In this document: one piece after another, positions 1 to 9,907 of the stretch | Numbering within the stretch: position 1 is the first letter of the stretch | Layout: each line of letters begins with the position of its first letter | Source: Mycolicibacterium mengxianglii | Lineage (GTDB): Bacteria; Actinomycetota; Actinomycetes; Mycobacteriales; Mycobacteriaceae | Assembly (NCBI RefSeq): GCF_015710575.1 | Contig: NZ_CP065373.1 | Location: 992,001-1,056,000, forward strand | Direction of reading: 5' to 3' | Length of the DNA stretch: 64,000 nt | The notes under the pieces: generated by a model | Databases searched by the model: none | What the model saw: only the letters and a program-made list of their open reading frames with translations | Told to the model about the DNA's origin: nothing | Program-made: the position numbers and the translations under genes

Positions 1-582
1 GTGATCGGGGCGATGGCCGCCTACGCGGTGGCCCGACTGACGTTTCCGGGCAAGAAGCTGCTGGTGGGCGCTGCCCTGCTGATCGCGATGTTCCCCCAGA
101 TCTCTTTGGTGACACCGTTGTTCAACATCGAGCGTCGGCTGGGGCTGTTCGACACCTGGCCTGGTCTGATCATCCCGTACATCACCTTCGCGTTGCCGTT
201 GGCCATCTACACGCTCTCGGCGTTCTTCCGTGAGATTCCCTGGGATCTGGAGAAAGCCGCGAAGATGGACGGTGCGACGCCGGGTCAGGCGTTCCGTAAG
301 GTGATCGCGCCACTGGCCGCACCCGGTATTGTCACCGCGGCGATCCTGGTGTTCATCTTCGCCTGGAACGACCTCCTGCTGGCGCTGTCGCTGACGGCGA
401 CGAAGGCCGCGATCACCGCCCCGGTGGCGATCGCAAACTTCACCGGCAGTTCACAATTCGAGGAGCCCACCGGTTCCATCGCAGCGGGTGCGATCGTCAT
501 CACCATCCCGATCATCATCTTTGTTCTGATTTTCCAGCGGCGGATCGTCGCTGGGTTGACCTCCGGCGCGGTGAAGGGTTAG
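1..582 (+). CDS. sugB: Trehalose-type ABC importer permease SugB, 5' truncated by the window edge
   Basis: This is the C-terminal part (193 codons visible, family length about 275) of a MalG-type inner-membrane permease. By homology and gene order it is SugB of the LpqY-SugABC importer, which recycles trehalose in mycobacteria. The EAA loop that contacts the ATPase is visible at about residues 84-109 ([15 protein letters not shown]). Several hydrophobic segments are present, and the C-terminus ends in GLTSGAVKG. Position 1 reads GTG, but homologues extend about 80 residues further upstream, so it is not the real start. sugC begins 4 bp after the stop, indicating one operon. LpqY and SugA should lie just outside the window. 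Confidence 0.93.
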   Translation: MIGAMAAYAVARLTFPGKKLLVGAALLIAMFPQISLVTPLFNIERRLGLFDTWPGLIIPYITFALPLAIYTLSAFFREIPWDLEKAAKMDGATPGQAFRKVIAPLAAPGIVTAAILVFIFAWNDLLLALSLTATKAAITAPVAIANFTGSSQFEEPTGSIAAGAIVITIPIIIFVLIFQRRIVAGLTSGAVKG

Positions 583-586
583 CGCG

Positions 587-1774
587 ATGGCAGAAATCGT
601 GTTGCAGAACGTCAGTAAGAGTTACTCCGACGGCAATGCCGAGCGGCAGGCGGTCAAGGACCTCTCGATCACCATCGCCGACGGGGAATTCATCATCCTG
701 GTAGGTCCGTCGGGTTGCGGGAAGTCGACGACACTCAACATGATCGCCGGTCTCGAGGACATCACCTCGGGCGACCTGCTCATCGACGGCACCCGGGTCA
801 ACGACAAGGCCCCCAAGGACCGCGATATCGCGATGGTGTTCCAGTCCTACGCCCTCTACCCGCACATGACGGTGCGGGAGAACATCGCGTTCCCGCTGAC
901 CCTGGCGAAGATGTCGAAGGCCGAGATCGCCAAGAAGGTCGAGGACGCCGCCAAAATCCTTGACCTGAGCGAATTCCTGGACCGCAAGCCGGGCCAACTC
1001 TCGGGTGGCCAACGGCAGCGGGTTGCCATGGGGCGGGCCATTGTCCGTAACCCGAAGGCCTTCCTGATGGACGAGCCGCTGTCGAATCTCGACGCCAAGC
1101 TGCGCGTCCAGATGCGCGGGGAGATCGCCCGGCTGCAGCAGCAGCTCGGTACCACGACGATTTACGTCACCCACGATCAGACCGAGGCGATGACCCTGGG
1201 GGACCGGGTGGTGGTGATGCGCGGCGGTGTCGCTCAGCAGATCGGTACCCCCCAGGAGCTCTACGAACGGCCGGCCAACCTGTTCGTCGCCGGATTCATC
1301 GGTTCCCCGGCGATGAACTTCTTCCCCGCGTCGCTGACCGATGTCGGGGTGAAGCTGCCGTTCGGCGAGGTGACCCTCACCCAGGACGCCCACGATGTGC
1401 TGAACCAGCATCCGACGGCGAAGAACCTGATCGCCGGCATCCGCCCGGAGCACATCGAGGACGCCGCTGTGCTTGACGGCTACGCCCGGATCCGGGCCCT
1501 GACGTTCACGGCGCAGGTAGACCTGGTGGAGTCGTTGGGTCCGGACAAGTACCTGTACTTCACCACGGCGGGCGCGGGCGCCCGCGCCGAGCAGCTCGCC
1601 GAGCTCGCCGCCGAATCCGGCTCGGTGGACAACGAATTCGTCGCGCGAGTCTCCGTCGAGTCCAAGGCGGGCAAGGGTCAAGAGGTCGAGCTGGCCTTCG
1701 ACACCTCGAAAATGGTTCTGTTCGACGCAGATTCAGGCATCAACCTCAGCGTGCCACCCTCCGGAGTCCAGTGA
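587..1774 (+). CDS. sugC: Trehalose-type ABC importer ATPase SugC
   Basis: A 395-residue cytoplasmic ATPase of the MalK/UgpC type that energises sugar import with SugA/SugB. Walker A is GPSGCGKST at residues 40-48, the Q loop follows at about 86 (VFQSY), the ABC signature is LSGGQ at 138-142 and Walker B is AFLMDEP at 158-164. The C-terminal ~150 residues form the regulatory TOBE-type region (GIRPEH motif). The ATG lies 4 bp after the sugB stop. The stop overlaps the next start as GTGA, so the downstream Sufu-domain gene is probably translationally coupled. Nothing is degenerate, so an active importer is expected. Confidence 0.95.
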   Translation: MAEIVLQNVSKSYSDGNAERQAVKDLSITIADGEFIILVGPSGCGKSTTLNMIAGLEDITSGDLLIDGTRVNDKAPKDRDIAMVFQSYALYPHMTVRENIAFPLTLAKMSKAEIAKKVEDAAKILDLSEFLDRKPGQLSGGQRQRVAMGRAIVRNPKAFLMDEPLSNLDAKLRVQMRGEIARLQQQLGTTTIYVTHDQTEAMTLGDRVVVMRGGVAQQIGTPQELYERPANLFVAGFIGSPAMNFFPASLTDVGVKLPFGEVTLTQDAHDVLNQHPTAKNLIAGIRPEHIEDAAVLDGYARIRALTFTAQVDLVESLGPDKYLYFTTAGAGARAEQLAELAAESGSVDNEFVARVSVESKAGKGQEVELAFDTSKMVLFDADSGINLSVPPSGVQ

Positions 1775-2352
1775 CGCAGATTCTCACCGAGGTTCGCGCG
1801 CACTTGCGCGGCCACTTCGCCGCAGCCGGTATCACCGCAGAACCGGACTCGGCCAGCGTGACGTTCCTCGGGGTGGAACGGATCGAGGTCCTGCGCTTCG
1901 GTCCCGATCCCGATGGCGTGATCCATTACGTATCGCTGGGATGTTCGCGACACCCGATGGGTGATCCCAGCGAACTGGCCGCAGACCCGTTGCACGGGCC
2001 CCGCGCGGAAGTGGTTGTCAGCCTTCGCGCCTCCGCGCCCACGCCGGGATTGGGGCGGGCCGTCGCAGTGCTGGCTGCCACGCCGGCCGTCGACGGGGTG
2101 GTGTTGCAACCGGATGCGTTGATCGACCTGGGTGCGAAACTCTGGGACGGCGCCAAGGTCAGCGCCGTCGTGCTCGGGGTCAGTGACATCCCCGACCTGA
2201 TATTGGAACCCCCGCGCGATCCGGTGAAATTCCTTTCCGCGACCCCGATCTCGGCCAACGAAGCGGCCTGGGTGCGGCTCAAAGGTGTCGAGGAGTTGCG
2301 CAACACCTGGGCGCAGGACGGTGTGGACGTCCGCGATCCGGCCCGCCTCTGA
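1771..2352 (+). CDS. Suppressor-of-fused (Sufu) domain protein
   Basis: A 193-residue cytoplasmic protein resembling bacterial Sufu-domain proteins. These are small soluble proteins, often of toxin-immunity or unknown role. The typical Sufu pattern is visible: an N-terminal alpha/beta half, a central PRAEVVVSLRA strand, and a C-terminal segment about meals of predicted beta strands ending in VDVRDPARL. There is no signal peptide or membrane segment. The GTG start overlaps the sugC stop by 4 bp, so it belongs to the trehalose-importer operon, although no link to sugar transport is known. It ends 2 bp before the convergent corA stop. The family assignment rests on pattern recognition only. Confidence 0.7.
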   Translation: MTQILTEVRAHLRGHFAAAGITAEPDSASVTFLGVERIEVLRFGPDPDGVIHYVSLGCSRHPMGDPSELAADPLHGPRAEVVVSLRASAPTPGLGRAVAVLAATPAVDGVVLQPDALIDLGAKLWDGAKVSAVVLGVSDIPDLILEPPRDPVKFLSATPISANEAAWVRLKGVEELRNTWAQDGVDVRDPARL

Positions 2353-2353
2353 C

Positions 2354-3457
2354 CTACAGCCAGTGGTTGTGGCGAAAGGTCCGGTAGAGGGAGAAGCACA
2401 CCGAGAACATCAGGATCAGCACCGCCGGGTAGCCCCACGTCCACTCGAGTTCCGGCATGTGTTCGAAATTCATCCCGTAGATGCCGGCGATCGCTGTCGG
2501 GACCGCCGCGATCGCCACCCAGGCAGAGATCTTGCGCATATCGGTGTTCTGCTGCATGCCCACCTTGGCGAGGGCGGCCTGTACCAGTGAACTGAGCATC
2601 TCGTCATAACTGGTGATCAGGTCGGCTGCCTGGTTCTGGTGGTCCATCACGTCGCGCATGTAGCGCAGGATCTCCTTGGAGACGAGGTCCTTGTGTTCGG
2701 TGAAGATTGCTTCCAGCGCGACCGACAGCGGGCTCACTGCCCGACGGAGTTCGACGACTTCGCGCTTGAGCATATAGATCTGGGAGATGTCGGTTCTCTT
2801 GCCGGCCGAGAACGTCTCTTCTTCCATGCTGTCGATATCGGCTTCCATCCGGCGGCTGACATCACGGTAGTTGTCGACCACGTGGTCGGCGATCGCGTGC
2901 ATCACACCGTAGGGACCGAGCGCCAGGTGGGTGCCTTCCTCTTCCATCTGTCTGCGGACCCCGGCGAGTCCGCTGTGGTCGCCGTGCCGGACGGTGACGA
3001 CGAAGTCCTCGCCGACGAAGATCATGATCTCGCCGGTCTCGACGATCTCGGCCGCCGCTGCCACGGATTCGTGCGGGATGTAGAGCACGGTCTTGAGAAC
3101 CAGGAACAGGGTGTTGTCGTAGCGCTCCAGCTTCGGACGTTGATGCGCGTGCACCGCGTCTTCCACCGCGAGTGGATGTAAACCGTAATCTGCTGCGACG
3201 GAGTGCATTTGGCGTTCGTCGGGTTCGTGCAAGCCGATCCAGCTGAACGCGTTGCCGCCGGCCTGCTGCACTTCGCGGACCTTCGCCAGGGCTTCGGCGT
3301 GGGAGAACTTGCCGGGCAGACGTCTGCCGTCGACGTAAACGCCGCAATCGACCGTCGCACGTGCCACCGGTACATGGATCCGCGCGGGGTCCAGATCTGC
3401 GGACTTCGGGTGATGGGTGCCGTGCCGGGACGGTGGAAGCGCGCCGAATGTGGGCAT
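2354..3457 (-). CDS. corA: Magnesium/cobalt transporter CorA
   Basis: An inner-membrane Mg2+/Co2+ channel of the CorA family (Rv1239c orthologue by gene order), about 367 residues. A long soluble N-terminal domain contains the conserved AVEDAVHAHQRPKLERYD block. Two C-terminal membrane segments follow, the first ending in the family hallmark YGMNF, and the protein ends with the basic tail RTFRHNHWL. The ATG at 3457 (MPTFGALPP) is preferred because AGGAAGG sits 7 nt upstream. An in-frame start 11 codons earlier lacks such a site. It is convergent with the Sufu-domain gene, with a 1-bp gap. Confidence 0.93.
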   Translation of the reverse strand: MPTFGALPPSRHGTHHPKSADLDPARIHVPVARATVDCGVYVDGRRLPGKFSHAEALAKVREVQQAGGNAFSWIGLHEPDERQMHSVAADYGLHPLAVEDAVHAHQRPKLERYDNTLFLVLKTVLYIPHESVAAAAEIVETGEIMIFVGEDFVVTVRHGDHSGLAGVRRQMEEEGTHLALGPYGVMHAIADHVVDNYRDVSRRMEADIDSMEEETFSAGKRTDISQIYMLKREVVELRRAVSPLSVALEAIFTEHKDLVSKEILRYMRDVMDHQNQAADLITSYDEMLSSLVQAALAKVGMQQNTDMRKISAWVAIAAVPTAIAGIYGMNFEHMPELEWTWGYPAVLILMFSVCFSLYRTFRHNHWL

Positions 3458-3567
3458 CGAGCCGCCTTCCTGGTCCGTGGTAACAGGCAAATGCTACGCC
3501 CGGTCCCCGGCCCGGCCCGTCCTCGCGGCCGGGCATCCGGCCCGGCGAGGTCGTGCGGTGAAGTAAC

Positions 3568-3684
3568 GTGACCGCCGTGGCCGAAACAGGGAACATCCAG
3601 CGCGTCCTCCCGATCGCCTACCGGCCGGGTCAGGCCAGCCCGGCGGCCGCCCTCGCTTTGGCAGTCGATGAGGCACACGACTAG
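3568..3684 (+). CDS. Possible 38-residue ORF upstream of and overlapping lpqZ
   Basis: A GTG-initiated frame encodes a small polypeptide (VTAVAETGNIQRVLPIAYRP and onward) and stops inside the first codons of lpqZ. The 17-bp overlap could couple it to lpqZ translation. There is no recognisable domain and no strong ribosome site. GC-rich DNA gives many chance frames, so this is only a candidate leader peptide. Confidence 0.18.
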   Translation: MTAVAETGNIQRVLPIAYRPGQASPAAALALAVDEAHD

Positions 3685-4522
3685 CCTGCGCCGACTCGCG
3701 CTCGTCGCCCTGGTGGCGGCCCTGAGCGCGTGTGGCGCACAGCATTCGTCCACGGCGTCGATGGCCGTGGGAGCCGGGCCCAGCCCGGAGTCGCAACTGC
3801 TGGCCAACCTGTATGCGGCGGCGCTGCGTTCGTATGGCACCCCGACCCACGTGGAGGTGACGCCGGATCCGATGGCCGGACTCGACTCCGGTTCGATCAC
3901 CGTGGTTCCCGGGTTGACCGGCACGCTGCTCGACAGGTTCGCCCCGGGCTCGCAGGCACGTTCAGACGAGTTGGTGTACCGCGCCATGGTCGGGACGTTG
4001 CCCGAGGGTCTGGCAGCGGGGGATTACGCCACTGCGGCCGAGGACAAGCCGGCGGCAGCGGTGACCGAACGGACCGTCACTGCCTGGGGTGACAGCGACC
4101 TGCCGGCGCTGGTGGCCCATTGCAATCAGGTGGTCGCCGGAGCCGCCCGCGGCCGTGCCACCCCCAGCCGCGTCGGGGCCTGCAAATTACCGAAGCCACG
4201 CGAATTTCCCACTGACGCAGCTCTTTTTGAGGCGCTGCAAGCCGGGCAGGTCAACGTCGCGTGGACCACCACCGCGGATCCGGATGTCCCGCCGGCAGTG
4301 GTGGTGCTCGCGGACCGCAAGCCGATGTTGATCCAGGCGGAGAACGTGGTGCCGCTGTACCGTCGCAACGAACTGACCGCGCGTCAGGTGCTGGCGATCA
4401 ACGAGGTGGCCGGTGTGCTCGACACTGCGGCGCTCAAGGCCATGCGTACCCAGATCGCCGACGGCGCAGACCCTCAGCAGGTCGCCGAAGCGTGGCTGGC
4501 GGACAACCCGCTGGGTCGCTAG
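3668..4522 (+). CDS. lpqZ: Lipoprotein LpqZ, OpuAC-like solute-binding protein
   Basis: A 284-residue exported lipoprotein. The signal peptide MRHTTSLRRLALVALVAALSAC ends in lipobox LSAC, with the lipidated Cys at about residue 22. The mature part resembles glycine-betaine/choline-type (OpuAC) solute-binding proteins and matches Rv1244 LpqZ in size and position. No permease or ATPase gene is adjacent, so it is an orphan binding protein and its ligand cannot be read from the sequence. The ATG has a weak ribosome site. It is convergent with the downstream SDR gene, with a gap of about 15 bp. Confidence 0.85.
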   Translation: MRHTTSLRRLALVALVAALSACGAQHSSTASMAVGAGPSPESQLLANLYAAALRSYGTPTHVEVTPDPMAGLDSGSITVVPGLTGTLLDRFAPGSQARSDELVYRAMVGTLPEGLAAGDYATAAEDKPAAAVTERTVTAWGDSDLPALVAHCNQVVAGAARGRATPSRVGACKLPKPREFPTDAALFEALQAGQVNVAWTTTADPDVPPAVVVLADRKPMLIQAENVVPLYRRNELTARQVLAINEVAGVLDTAALKAMRTQIADGADPQQVAEAWLADNPLGR

Positions 4523-4537
4523 GCGAGCTGTCCGGGC

Positions 4538-5368
4538 TCAGTGCGCGTTGGGAAGGGCCTTGGCCATCGCCGAGGAGAACAGCCTCTGGTATCCGGAACC
4601 GGTCACGCGGACGATGACGTCGAGCACCTTGGCATCCGGACCCACCAGGACGCGCGCCTTCTTCTTACGCACCGCTTCGAGGATGATCTTCGCCGCCCGC
4701 TCCGGGGTGGTGTTGGCCAGCTTCTTGTCGAACATCTGCGCAATCTCACCTGCGTCGAGACCTTCGGCCGCCGTCATGTTGCGGGCGATCGCGGTCTTGA
4801 TGCCGCCGGGGTGCACCGCGGTCACCGCTACGGGTCGCTTTTTGGCGATCATCTCCTGGCGCAGCGACTCGGTGAAGCCGCGGACCGCGAATTTCGCTGC
4901 GTTGTAAGCAGATTGGCCGGGGACCGCGAAGATGCCGAACAGGCTGGAGACGTTGATGATGTGGCCGTCGCCGGATTCGATGAGGTGCGGCAGGAAGGCC
5001 TTGGTGCCGTTGACCACGCCCCAGAAGTCGACGTCCATCACCCGTTCGATGTCCTTGAACTGGGTGACCTCGACGTCGCCGGTGAAGGCGATGCCGGCAT
5101 TGTTGTAGATCTGGTTGACCTTGCCGAAGTGGGCTTTGACCTCGTCGGCGTAGAGCAGGAATGCTTCGCGTTCGGTGACGTTGAGTCGATCGGTTTTGAC
5201 CGGAGCCCCGATGGCTTTGAGCTTCGCCTCGGTGACTGCCAGGCCCTCGGTGTCGACGTCGCTGATGGCCAGCTTGGCGCCGCGGCGTCCCAGTTCGACG
5301 GCCAGTGCCTGCCCGATGCCTGATCCTGCGCCTGTGACGACGGCGACTTTTCCGGCGAAGCCCTGCAT
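4538..5368 (-). CDS. Short-chain dehydrogenase/reductase (Rv1245c-like)
   Basis: A 276-residue classical SDR. The cofactor-binding TGAGSGIG motif is near the N-terminus, NNAG follows at about residue 90, and the catalytic triad elements are a Ser (NVSSLFG) and YNAAK. The C-terminal extension of about 40 residues (ARVLVGPDAKVLDVIVRVTG) is typical of the mycobacterial Rv1245c group. Substrate unknown. The ATG at 5368 is chosen because GGGAG lies 7 nt upstream; the in-frame GTG at 5374 is too close to that site. It is divergent from the DUF732 gene across about 110 bp. Confidence 0.88.
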   Translation of the reverse strand: MQGFAGKVAVVTGAGSGIGQALAVELGRRGAKLAISDVDTEGLAVTEAKLKAIGAPVKTDRLNVTEREAFLLYADEVKAHFGKVNQIYNNAGIAFTGDVEVTQFKDIERVMDVDFWGVVNGTKAFLPHLIESGDGHIINVSSLFGIFAVPGQSAYNAAKFAVRGFTESLRQEMIAKKRPVAVTAVHPGGIKTAIARNMTAAEGLDAGEIAQMFDKKLANTTPERAAKIILEAVRKKKARVLVGPDAKVLDVIVRVTGSGYQRLFSSAMAKALPNAH

Positions 5369-5479
5369 GCCCACACTCCCTTGTGTCGTGACGCACTTTG
5401 ACTTGTGGTGAGTTTAGTCGGTACCGCCGGTATCGCGCTGTGTGGGTAACGGACGGTTGCACAGCTTCGATGGTCAAGT

Positions 5480-5848
5480 ATGAAGCTCGCGCGTATCGCC
5501 GCCGTCGCCGTGTCCGTCGGCCTGATGGGCGGGGCCGCCATCGTCGCCGCACCCGCACAGGCAGACCCCGCCCCAGACGCGTTCCTCAACGCGTTGTCCA
5601 CTGCCGGCGTCACCGGGCTCGACCCGGCCACCGCCGTCTCCGTCGGCCAGTCCGTGTGCCCGATGCTGTCCGAGCCCGGACAGCAGATGGCCGACGTCGC
5701 GGCAAACGTGTCCGACGCGATCGGCCGTCCACTGGGGCCGGCGACGATGTTCACCGGTGTGGCGATCTCGCTGTTCTGCCCGGGAGCCGTCGCGGCGGTG
5801 GGGGACAGGATCGCCCACCCGGTGATCCTGCCGATGCTGGGATTCTGA
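5480..5848 (+). CDS. Secreted DUF732-family protein
   Basis: A 122-residue exported protein. A Sec signal peptide (MKLARIAAVAVSVGLMGGAA, then a cut expected after AQA) is followed by a small helical domain. That domain has the DUF732 layout: FLNALSTAGV, VSVGQSVCPML and a second Cys in SLFCPGA. The two cysteines can form a disulphide. DUF732 proteins are common in mycobacteria and have no known function. In M. tuberculosis a RelBE-type pair occupies this place, so this gene is a lineage difference. A strong hairpin follows the stop. Confidence 0.82.
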   Translation: MKLARIAAVAVSVGLMGGAAIVAAPAQADPAPDAFLNALSTAGVTGLDPATAVSVGQSVCPMLSEPGQQMADVAANVSDAIGRPLGPATMFTGVAISLFCPGAVAAVGDRIAHPVILPMLGF

Positions 5849-5873
5849 CCTCACGAACGTGCGCCATCCCGTG

Positions 5874-5915
5874 GCGCCGAGCGGCGTGTCCCTCGGGGAC
5901 ACGCACGCTCGGCGC
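5874..5915. terminator. Bidirectional hairpin between DUF732 gene and kgd
   Basis: The arms GCGCCGAGCG+GCGTGTCCC (5874-5892) and their complement (5896-5915) pair over 19 bp with one bulged A at 5905 and a 3-nt loop. There is no long T tract, as is usual in mycobacteria. It lies between two convergent stop codons (5848 and 5926), the expected place for a shared terminator. Confidence 0.65.
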
Positions 5916-5925
5916 TAAAGGGCCC

Positions 5926-8900
5926 TCAGCCGAACGCCTCGTCGAGGATCTCCTGCTGCTCGACCGCGTGCACCTTCGACGAACCTGACGACGGTGCCGA
6001 CATCGCGCGCCGCGAGACGCGCTTGATCCCGGCCAGCTTCTCCGGCAACAACTCCGGCAGGGCCAGACCGAACGTCGGCCACGGACCCTGGTTGGCCGGC
6101 TCCTCCTGCACCCAGTAGAACTGCTCGGCATTGGGATAGCTGTCCAGCGTCCGAGCCAGGCGACGCGGCGGCAACGGGTAGAGCTGCTCGATCCGCACGA
6201 TCGCGATGTCCTCGCGCTTCTCCTTGTTCTTGCGCGCCACCAGGTCGTAGTAGACCTTGCCGCTGCAGAGAAGGATTCGTTTCACCTTGGACCGCTCGCC
6301 GTCGCCCTCGGTGTAGAGGGGCTCCTCCATCACCGACTGGAACTTGGCTTCGGTGAACTCCCTGATGTCGCTCACGGCGGCTTTGTTGCGCAGCATCGAC
6401 TTCGGTGTGAAGACGATCAGCGGGCGGTGGATGCCGTCGAGCGAATGCCGTCGCAGCAGGTGGAAGTAGTTGGCCGGTGTCGACGGCTGTGCCACCGTCA
6501 TCGACCCCTCCGCACACAGCTGCAGGAACCGCTCGATGCGGCCCGACGTGTGGTCCGGACCCTGACCCTCGTGGCCGTGCGGCAGCAGCAGCACCACATC
6601 GGAGAGCTGGCCCCACTTGGCCTCACCGGAGCTGATGAACTCGTCGATGATCGACTGGGCGCCGTTGACGAAATCGCCGAACTGCGCCTCCCACAGCACC
6701 AGCGCTTCGGGGTTGCCCACCGAGTAGCCGTACTCGAAGCCCACGGCGGCGAACTCCGACAACGCGGAGTCGTACACCAGGAACTTGCCCCCGGTGGGGG
6801 TGCCGTCGTCGTTGAGAGCCAGCAGCTGCAGCGGCGTGAACTCTTCGCCGGTCTTGCGATCGATGATCACCGAGTGCCGCTGGGTGAAGGTGCCGCGGCG
6901 GGTGTCCTGACCGGACAGCCGAATGAGCTTGCCCTCGCTGACCAGCGAGCCCAACGCCAGCAGCTCGCCGAACGCCCAGTCGACCTTGCCCTCGTAGGCC
7001 ATGTCGCGGCGCTTCTCCAGCACCGGCTTGACCCGGGGATGCACCGAGAACCCGTCGGGGACCGCCAGATGCGCGTCGCCGATCTTGGCTAGCAGCGATT
7101 TGTCCACGGCGGTGGTGAGCCCCTTGGACGGAAGCTGCTCGGATTCCACCGACTCGCTGGGCTCGACGTCGTGCTTCTCGAGCTCACGCACCTCGTTGAA
7201 AACCCGCTCGAGCTGGCCCTGGTAATCGCGCAGGGCGTCCTCGGCCTCTTTCATCGAGATGTCGCCGCGGCCGATCAAGGCTTCGGTGTAGGTCTTGCGA
7301 ACACCGCGCTTGTGATCGATCACGTCATACATCGCCGGCTGGGTCATCGACGGGTCGTCACCCTCGTTGTGCCCGCGGCGGCGGTAGCACAGCATGTCGA
7401 TGACGACGTCCTTCTTGAACTTCTGCCGGAAGTCCACCGCGAGCTTGGCCACCCAGACACACGCCTCGGGGTCGTCGCCGTTGACGTGGAAGATCGGCGC
7501 GCCGATCATCTTGGCCACGTCGGTGCAGTACTCGCTGGAACGCGAGTTCTCCGGGGAGGTGGTGAAGCCGACCTGGTTGTTGACGATCATGTGGATGGTG
7601 CCGCCGGTGCGGTACCCGCGCAGCAGCGCCAGGTTCAGCGTCTCGGCAACCACACCCTGACCGGCGAATGCGGCGTCGCCGTGCAGCATCAGCGGAACAA
7701 CGCTGAAACCGCCCGAGCTCTCGGTGTCGCCGTTCCCCTCGCTCAACAGGTCCTGCTTGGCCCGGACCAGGCCTTCGAGCACCGGGTCGACGGCTTCGAG
7801 GTGGCTCGGGTTGGCCGTCAGCGACACCTCGATGTCGTTGTCGCCGAACATCTGGATATAGGTGCCGGTGGCGCCCAGGTGGTACTTCACGTCACCGGAA
7901 CCGTGAGCTTGGCTCGGGTTGAGGTTGCCCTCGAACTCGCTGAAGATCTGCGCGTAGGGCTTGCCGACGATATTGGCCAGCACGTTGAGCCTGCCGCGGT
8001 GCGGCATGCCGATGACGACCTCGTCGAGGCCGTGTTCGGCGCACTGGTCGATCGCCGCGTCCATCATCGGGATGATGGTCTCCGCGCCTTCGAGCGAGAA
8101 GCGCTTCTGCCCAACGTATTTGGTCTGCAGGAAGGTTTCGAATGCCTCGGCGGCGTTGAGCCGGCTCAGGATGTACTTCTGCTCGGCCACCGTGGGCTTC
8201 GCGTGCTTGACCTCGATCCGCTCCTGCAGCCACTGCTGCTGCTCGGGTTCGAGGATGTGGGTGTACTCCACGCCGACGTGGCGGCAGTACGCGTCACGCA
8301 GCACCGAGAGCACGTCGCGCAGTTTCTTGTGCTCCGCGCCGGCGAAGCCGTCGACCTTGAACACCCGGTCGAGATCCCACAGCGTGAGGCCGTGGGTCAG
8401 CACGTCGAGATCGGGGTGGCTGCGCCACTTGTCGGTCTCGAGGCGCAGCGGGTCGATATCGGCCATCAAGTGCCCGCGGTTGCGGTAGGCCGCGATCAGC
8501 TCCATGACGCGGGCGTTCTTGTCCGCGATGGAGTCGGGGTTGTCGGTGCGCCACCGGATGGGCTCGTAGGGGATGCCGAGTTCGAAGAAAATCTCGTCGT
8601 AGAACTCGTCGGCCAGCAGCAGCTGGTGCACGGTACGCAGGAAGTCGCCGGACTCCGCACCCTGGATGATGCGGTGGTCGTAGGTCGACGTCAGCGTGAT
8701 CAGCTTGCCCATACCGAGGTCGGCGATGCGCTCCTCGCTGGCACCCTGGAACTCCGCCGGGTACTCCATGGCGCCGACGCCGACGATGGCGCCCTGGCCG
8801 GCCATCAGCCGCGGCACCGAATGCACGGTGCCCAGCGTGCCGGGGTTGGTCAGCGAGATCGTCACGCCGCTGAAATCCTCGGCGGTCAACTTGCCGTCGC

Positions 8901-9675
8901 GGGCGCGCCGCACGATGTCCTCGTAGGCGGCGATGAACTGGCCGAACCTCATCGACTCGCAGTTCTTGATGGCCGCGACCACCAGTTGCCGCTTACCGTC
9001 CTTGCCCTGCAGATCGATCGCCAGGCCGAGATTGGTGTGCGCTGGTGTGACCGAATGCGGCTTCCCGTCGATCTCGGCGAAATGCCGGTTCATGTTCGGG
9101 AACTTCTTGACGCCCTGCACGATCGCGAACCCCAGCAGGTGGGTGAAGCTGATCTTGCCGCCGCGGGTGCGCTTGAGGTGGTTGTTGATGACGATCCGGT
9201 TGTCGATCATCAGCTTCGCCGGGATGGCCCGCACGCTGGTGGCGGTCGGCACCTCCAGGGACGCGTTCATGTTCTTCACGACGGCCGCGGCGGCACCACG
9301 CAACACCTGCGACTCTTCGCCGGACGGCGCCGCAGTGTCTTTGGCTGCGGGCTTGGCGGCGGGCTTGGCGGCGGGCTTGGCCGCGGGTCGCGCTGCGGGG
9401 GCCGCGGCGCCGTTGCTCGTAGGCGGCGTCTTTGCCGGCGGGGCCTGCTTGGTAGGCGGCGGGGCTGGTTTGGGTTCCGGCGGAGCCACGGGTGCGGACT
9501 TCGACTGCCCATTTACCGGTGCCGCGCTTTGCGCTCCACTCACCGGATCGGGGTTGTAGTCGACCAAGAATTCGTGCCAACTCGGGTCGACCGAGGAGGG
9601 GTCGTCGCGGAACTTCTGGTACATCTCCTCGACCAACCATTCGTTCTGCCCGAATGGGGAACTTGTACTGCTCAC
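5926..9675 (-). CDS. kgd: Multifunctional 2-oxoglutarate metabolism enzyme Kgd (SucA-type)
   Basis: A 1249-residue cytoplasmic thiamine-diphosphate enzyme linking the TCA cycle and glutamate metabolism. In mycobacteria it acts as the E1/E2 of 2-oxoglutarate dehydrogenase and as a 2-oxoglutarate decarboxylase, and is inhibited by GarA. The order is: a helical N-terminus ([15 protein letters not shown]); an Ala/Pro/Lys linker; an E2-like acyltransferase domain with DHRIIQG (His about 334) but no lipoyl domain; then the E1 domain with GDAAFAGQG (Asp about 667) and NNQVGFTT. The GTG at 9675 gives the N-terminus shared by homologues. The frame stays open upstream to 9822, but that sequence looks non-coding. 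Downstream genes are convergent. Confidence 0.95.
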   Translation of the reverse strand: MSSTSSPFGQNEWLVEEMYQKFRDDPSSVDPSWHEFLVDYNPDPVSGAQSAAPVNGQSKSAPVAPPEPKPAPPPTKQAPPAKTPPTSNGAAAPAARPAAKPAAKPAAKPAAKDTAAPSGEESQVLRGAAAAVVKNMNASLEVPTATSVRAIPAKLMIDNRIVINNHLKRTRGGKISFTHLLGFAIVQGVKKFPNMNRHFAEIDGKPHSVTPAHTNLGLAIDLQGKDGKRQLVVAAIKNCESMRFGQFIAAYEDIVRRARDGKLTAEDFSGVTISLTNPGTLGTVHSVPRLMAGQGAIVGVGAMEYPAEFQGASEERIADLGMGKLITLTSTYDHRIIQGAESGDFLRTVHQLLLADEFYDEIFFELGIPYEPIRWRTDNPDSIADKNARVMELIAAYRNRGHLMADIDPLRLETDKWRSHPDLDVLTHGLTLWDLDRVFKVDGFAGAEHKKLRDVLSVLRDAYCRHVGVEYTHILEPEQQQWLQERIEVKHAKPTVAEQKYILSRLNAAEAFETFLQTKYVGQKRFSLEGAETIIPMMDAAIDQCAEHGLDEVVIGMPHRGRLNVLANIVGKPYAQIFSEFEGNLNPSQAHGSGDVKYHLGATGTYIQMFGDNDIEVSLTANPSHLEAVDPVLEGLVRAKQDLLSEGNGDTESSGGFSVVPLMLHGDAAFAGQGVVAETLNLALLRGYRTGGTIHMIVNNQVGFTTSPENSRSSEYCTDVAKMIGAPIFHVNGDDPEACVWVAKLAVDFRQKFKKDVVIDMLCYRRRGHNEGDDPSMTQPAMYDVIDHKRGVRKTYTEALIGRGDISMKEAEDALRDYQGQLERVFNEVRELEKHDVEPSESVESEQLPSKGLTTAVDKSLLAKIGDAHLAVPDGFSVHPRVKPVLEKRRDMAYEGKVDWAFGELLALGSLVSEGKLIRLSGQDTRRGTFTQRHSVIIDRKTGEEFTPLQLLALNDDGTPTGGKFLVYDSALSEFAAVGFEYGYSVGNPEALVLWEAQFGDFVNGAQSIIDEFISSGEAKWGQLSDVVLLLPHGHEGQGPDHTSGRIERFLQLCAEGSMTVAQPSTPANYFHLLRRHSLDGIHRPLIVFTPKSMLRNKAAVSDIREFTEAKFQSVMEEPLYTEGDGERSKVKRILLCSGKVYYDLVARKNKEKREDIAIVRIEQLYPLPPRRLARTLDSYPNAEQFYWVQEEPANQGPWPTFGLALPELLPEKLAGIKRVSRRAMSAPSSGSSKVHAVEQQEILDEAFG
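9340..9399 (-). repeat. 12-bp tandem repeat in the kgd linker
   Basis: Five imperfect copies of a 12-bp unit (two exact CTTGGCGGCGGG copies at 9352-9375) encode PAAK/AAKP repeats in the flexible linker between the N-terminal segment and the acyltransferase domain. The unit is a multiple of 3, so copy-number change would keep the frame. Confidence 0.8.
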
Positions 9676-9907
9676 AGCAGCTGCTCGCCTCGATTCATTC
9701 TTCTTTGTGTTCTGTTGCTCCTGGCAAGCGGTCTGCGGTGGCTGCTTGCCACAATGTCGTTTCGTGCTCACGTGGCCCGTTCGCGCTGGGCCCCCGAGGG
9801 CGTTCGGCGTGTTCTGCCGCACTCCAGGCTATCGCGTGTGTCTGTCGTCAGACCATGGGAGCTGCCGACGCGTTATCCCCAATTGCAGTACCCGTGATCG
9901 TGGGGGC

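Noticed and set aside
3458..3567. GC-rich dyads upstream of corA as a magnesium M-box riboswitch
   Set aside because: No conserved M-box core was recognisable and the leader is short; GC-rich self-complementarity is expected by chance.
9676..9822. N-terminal extension of Kgd by 49 residues
   Set aside because: The upstream sequence is Cys/Arg/Gln-rich, unlike homologues, which begin near the GTG at 9675.
7171..9897. A 908-codon open frame on the plus strand opposite kgd
   Set aside because: It is an antisense shadow of the GC-rich kgd gene: low-complexity Arg/Val/Gly-rich translation, no motif, and the sense frame is a well-known enzyme.
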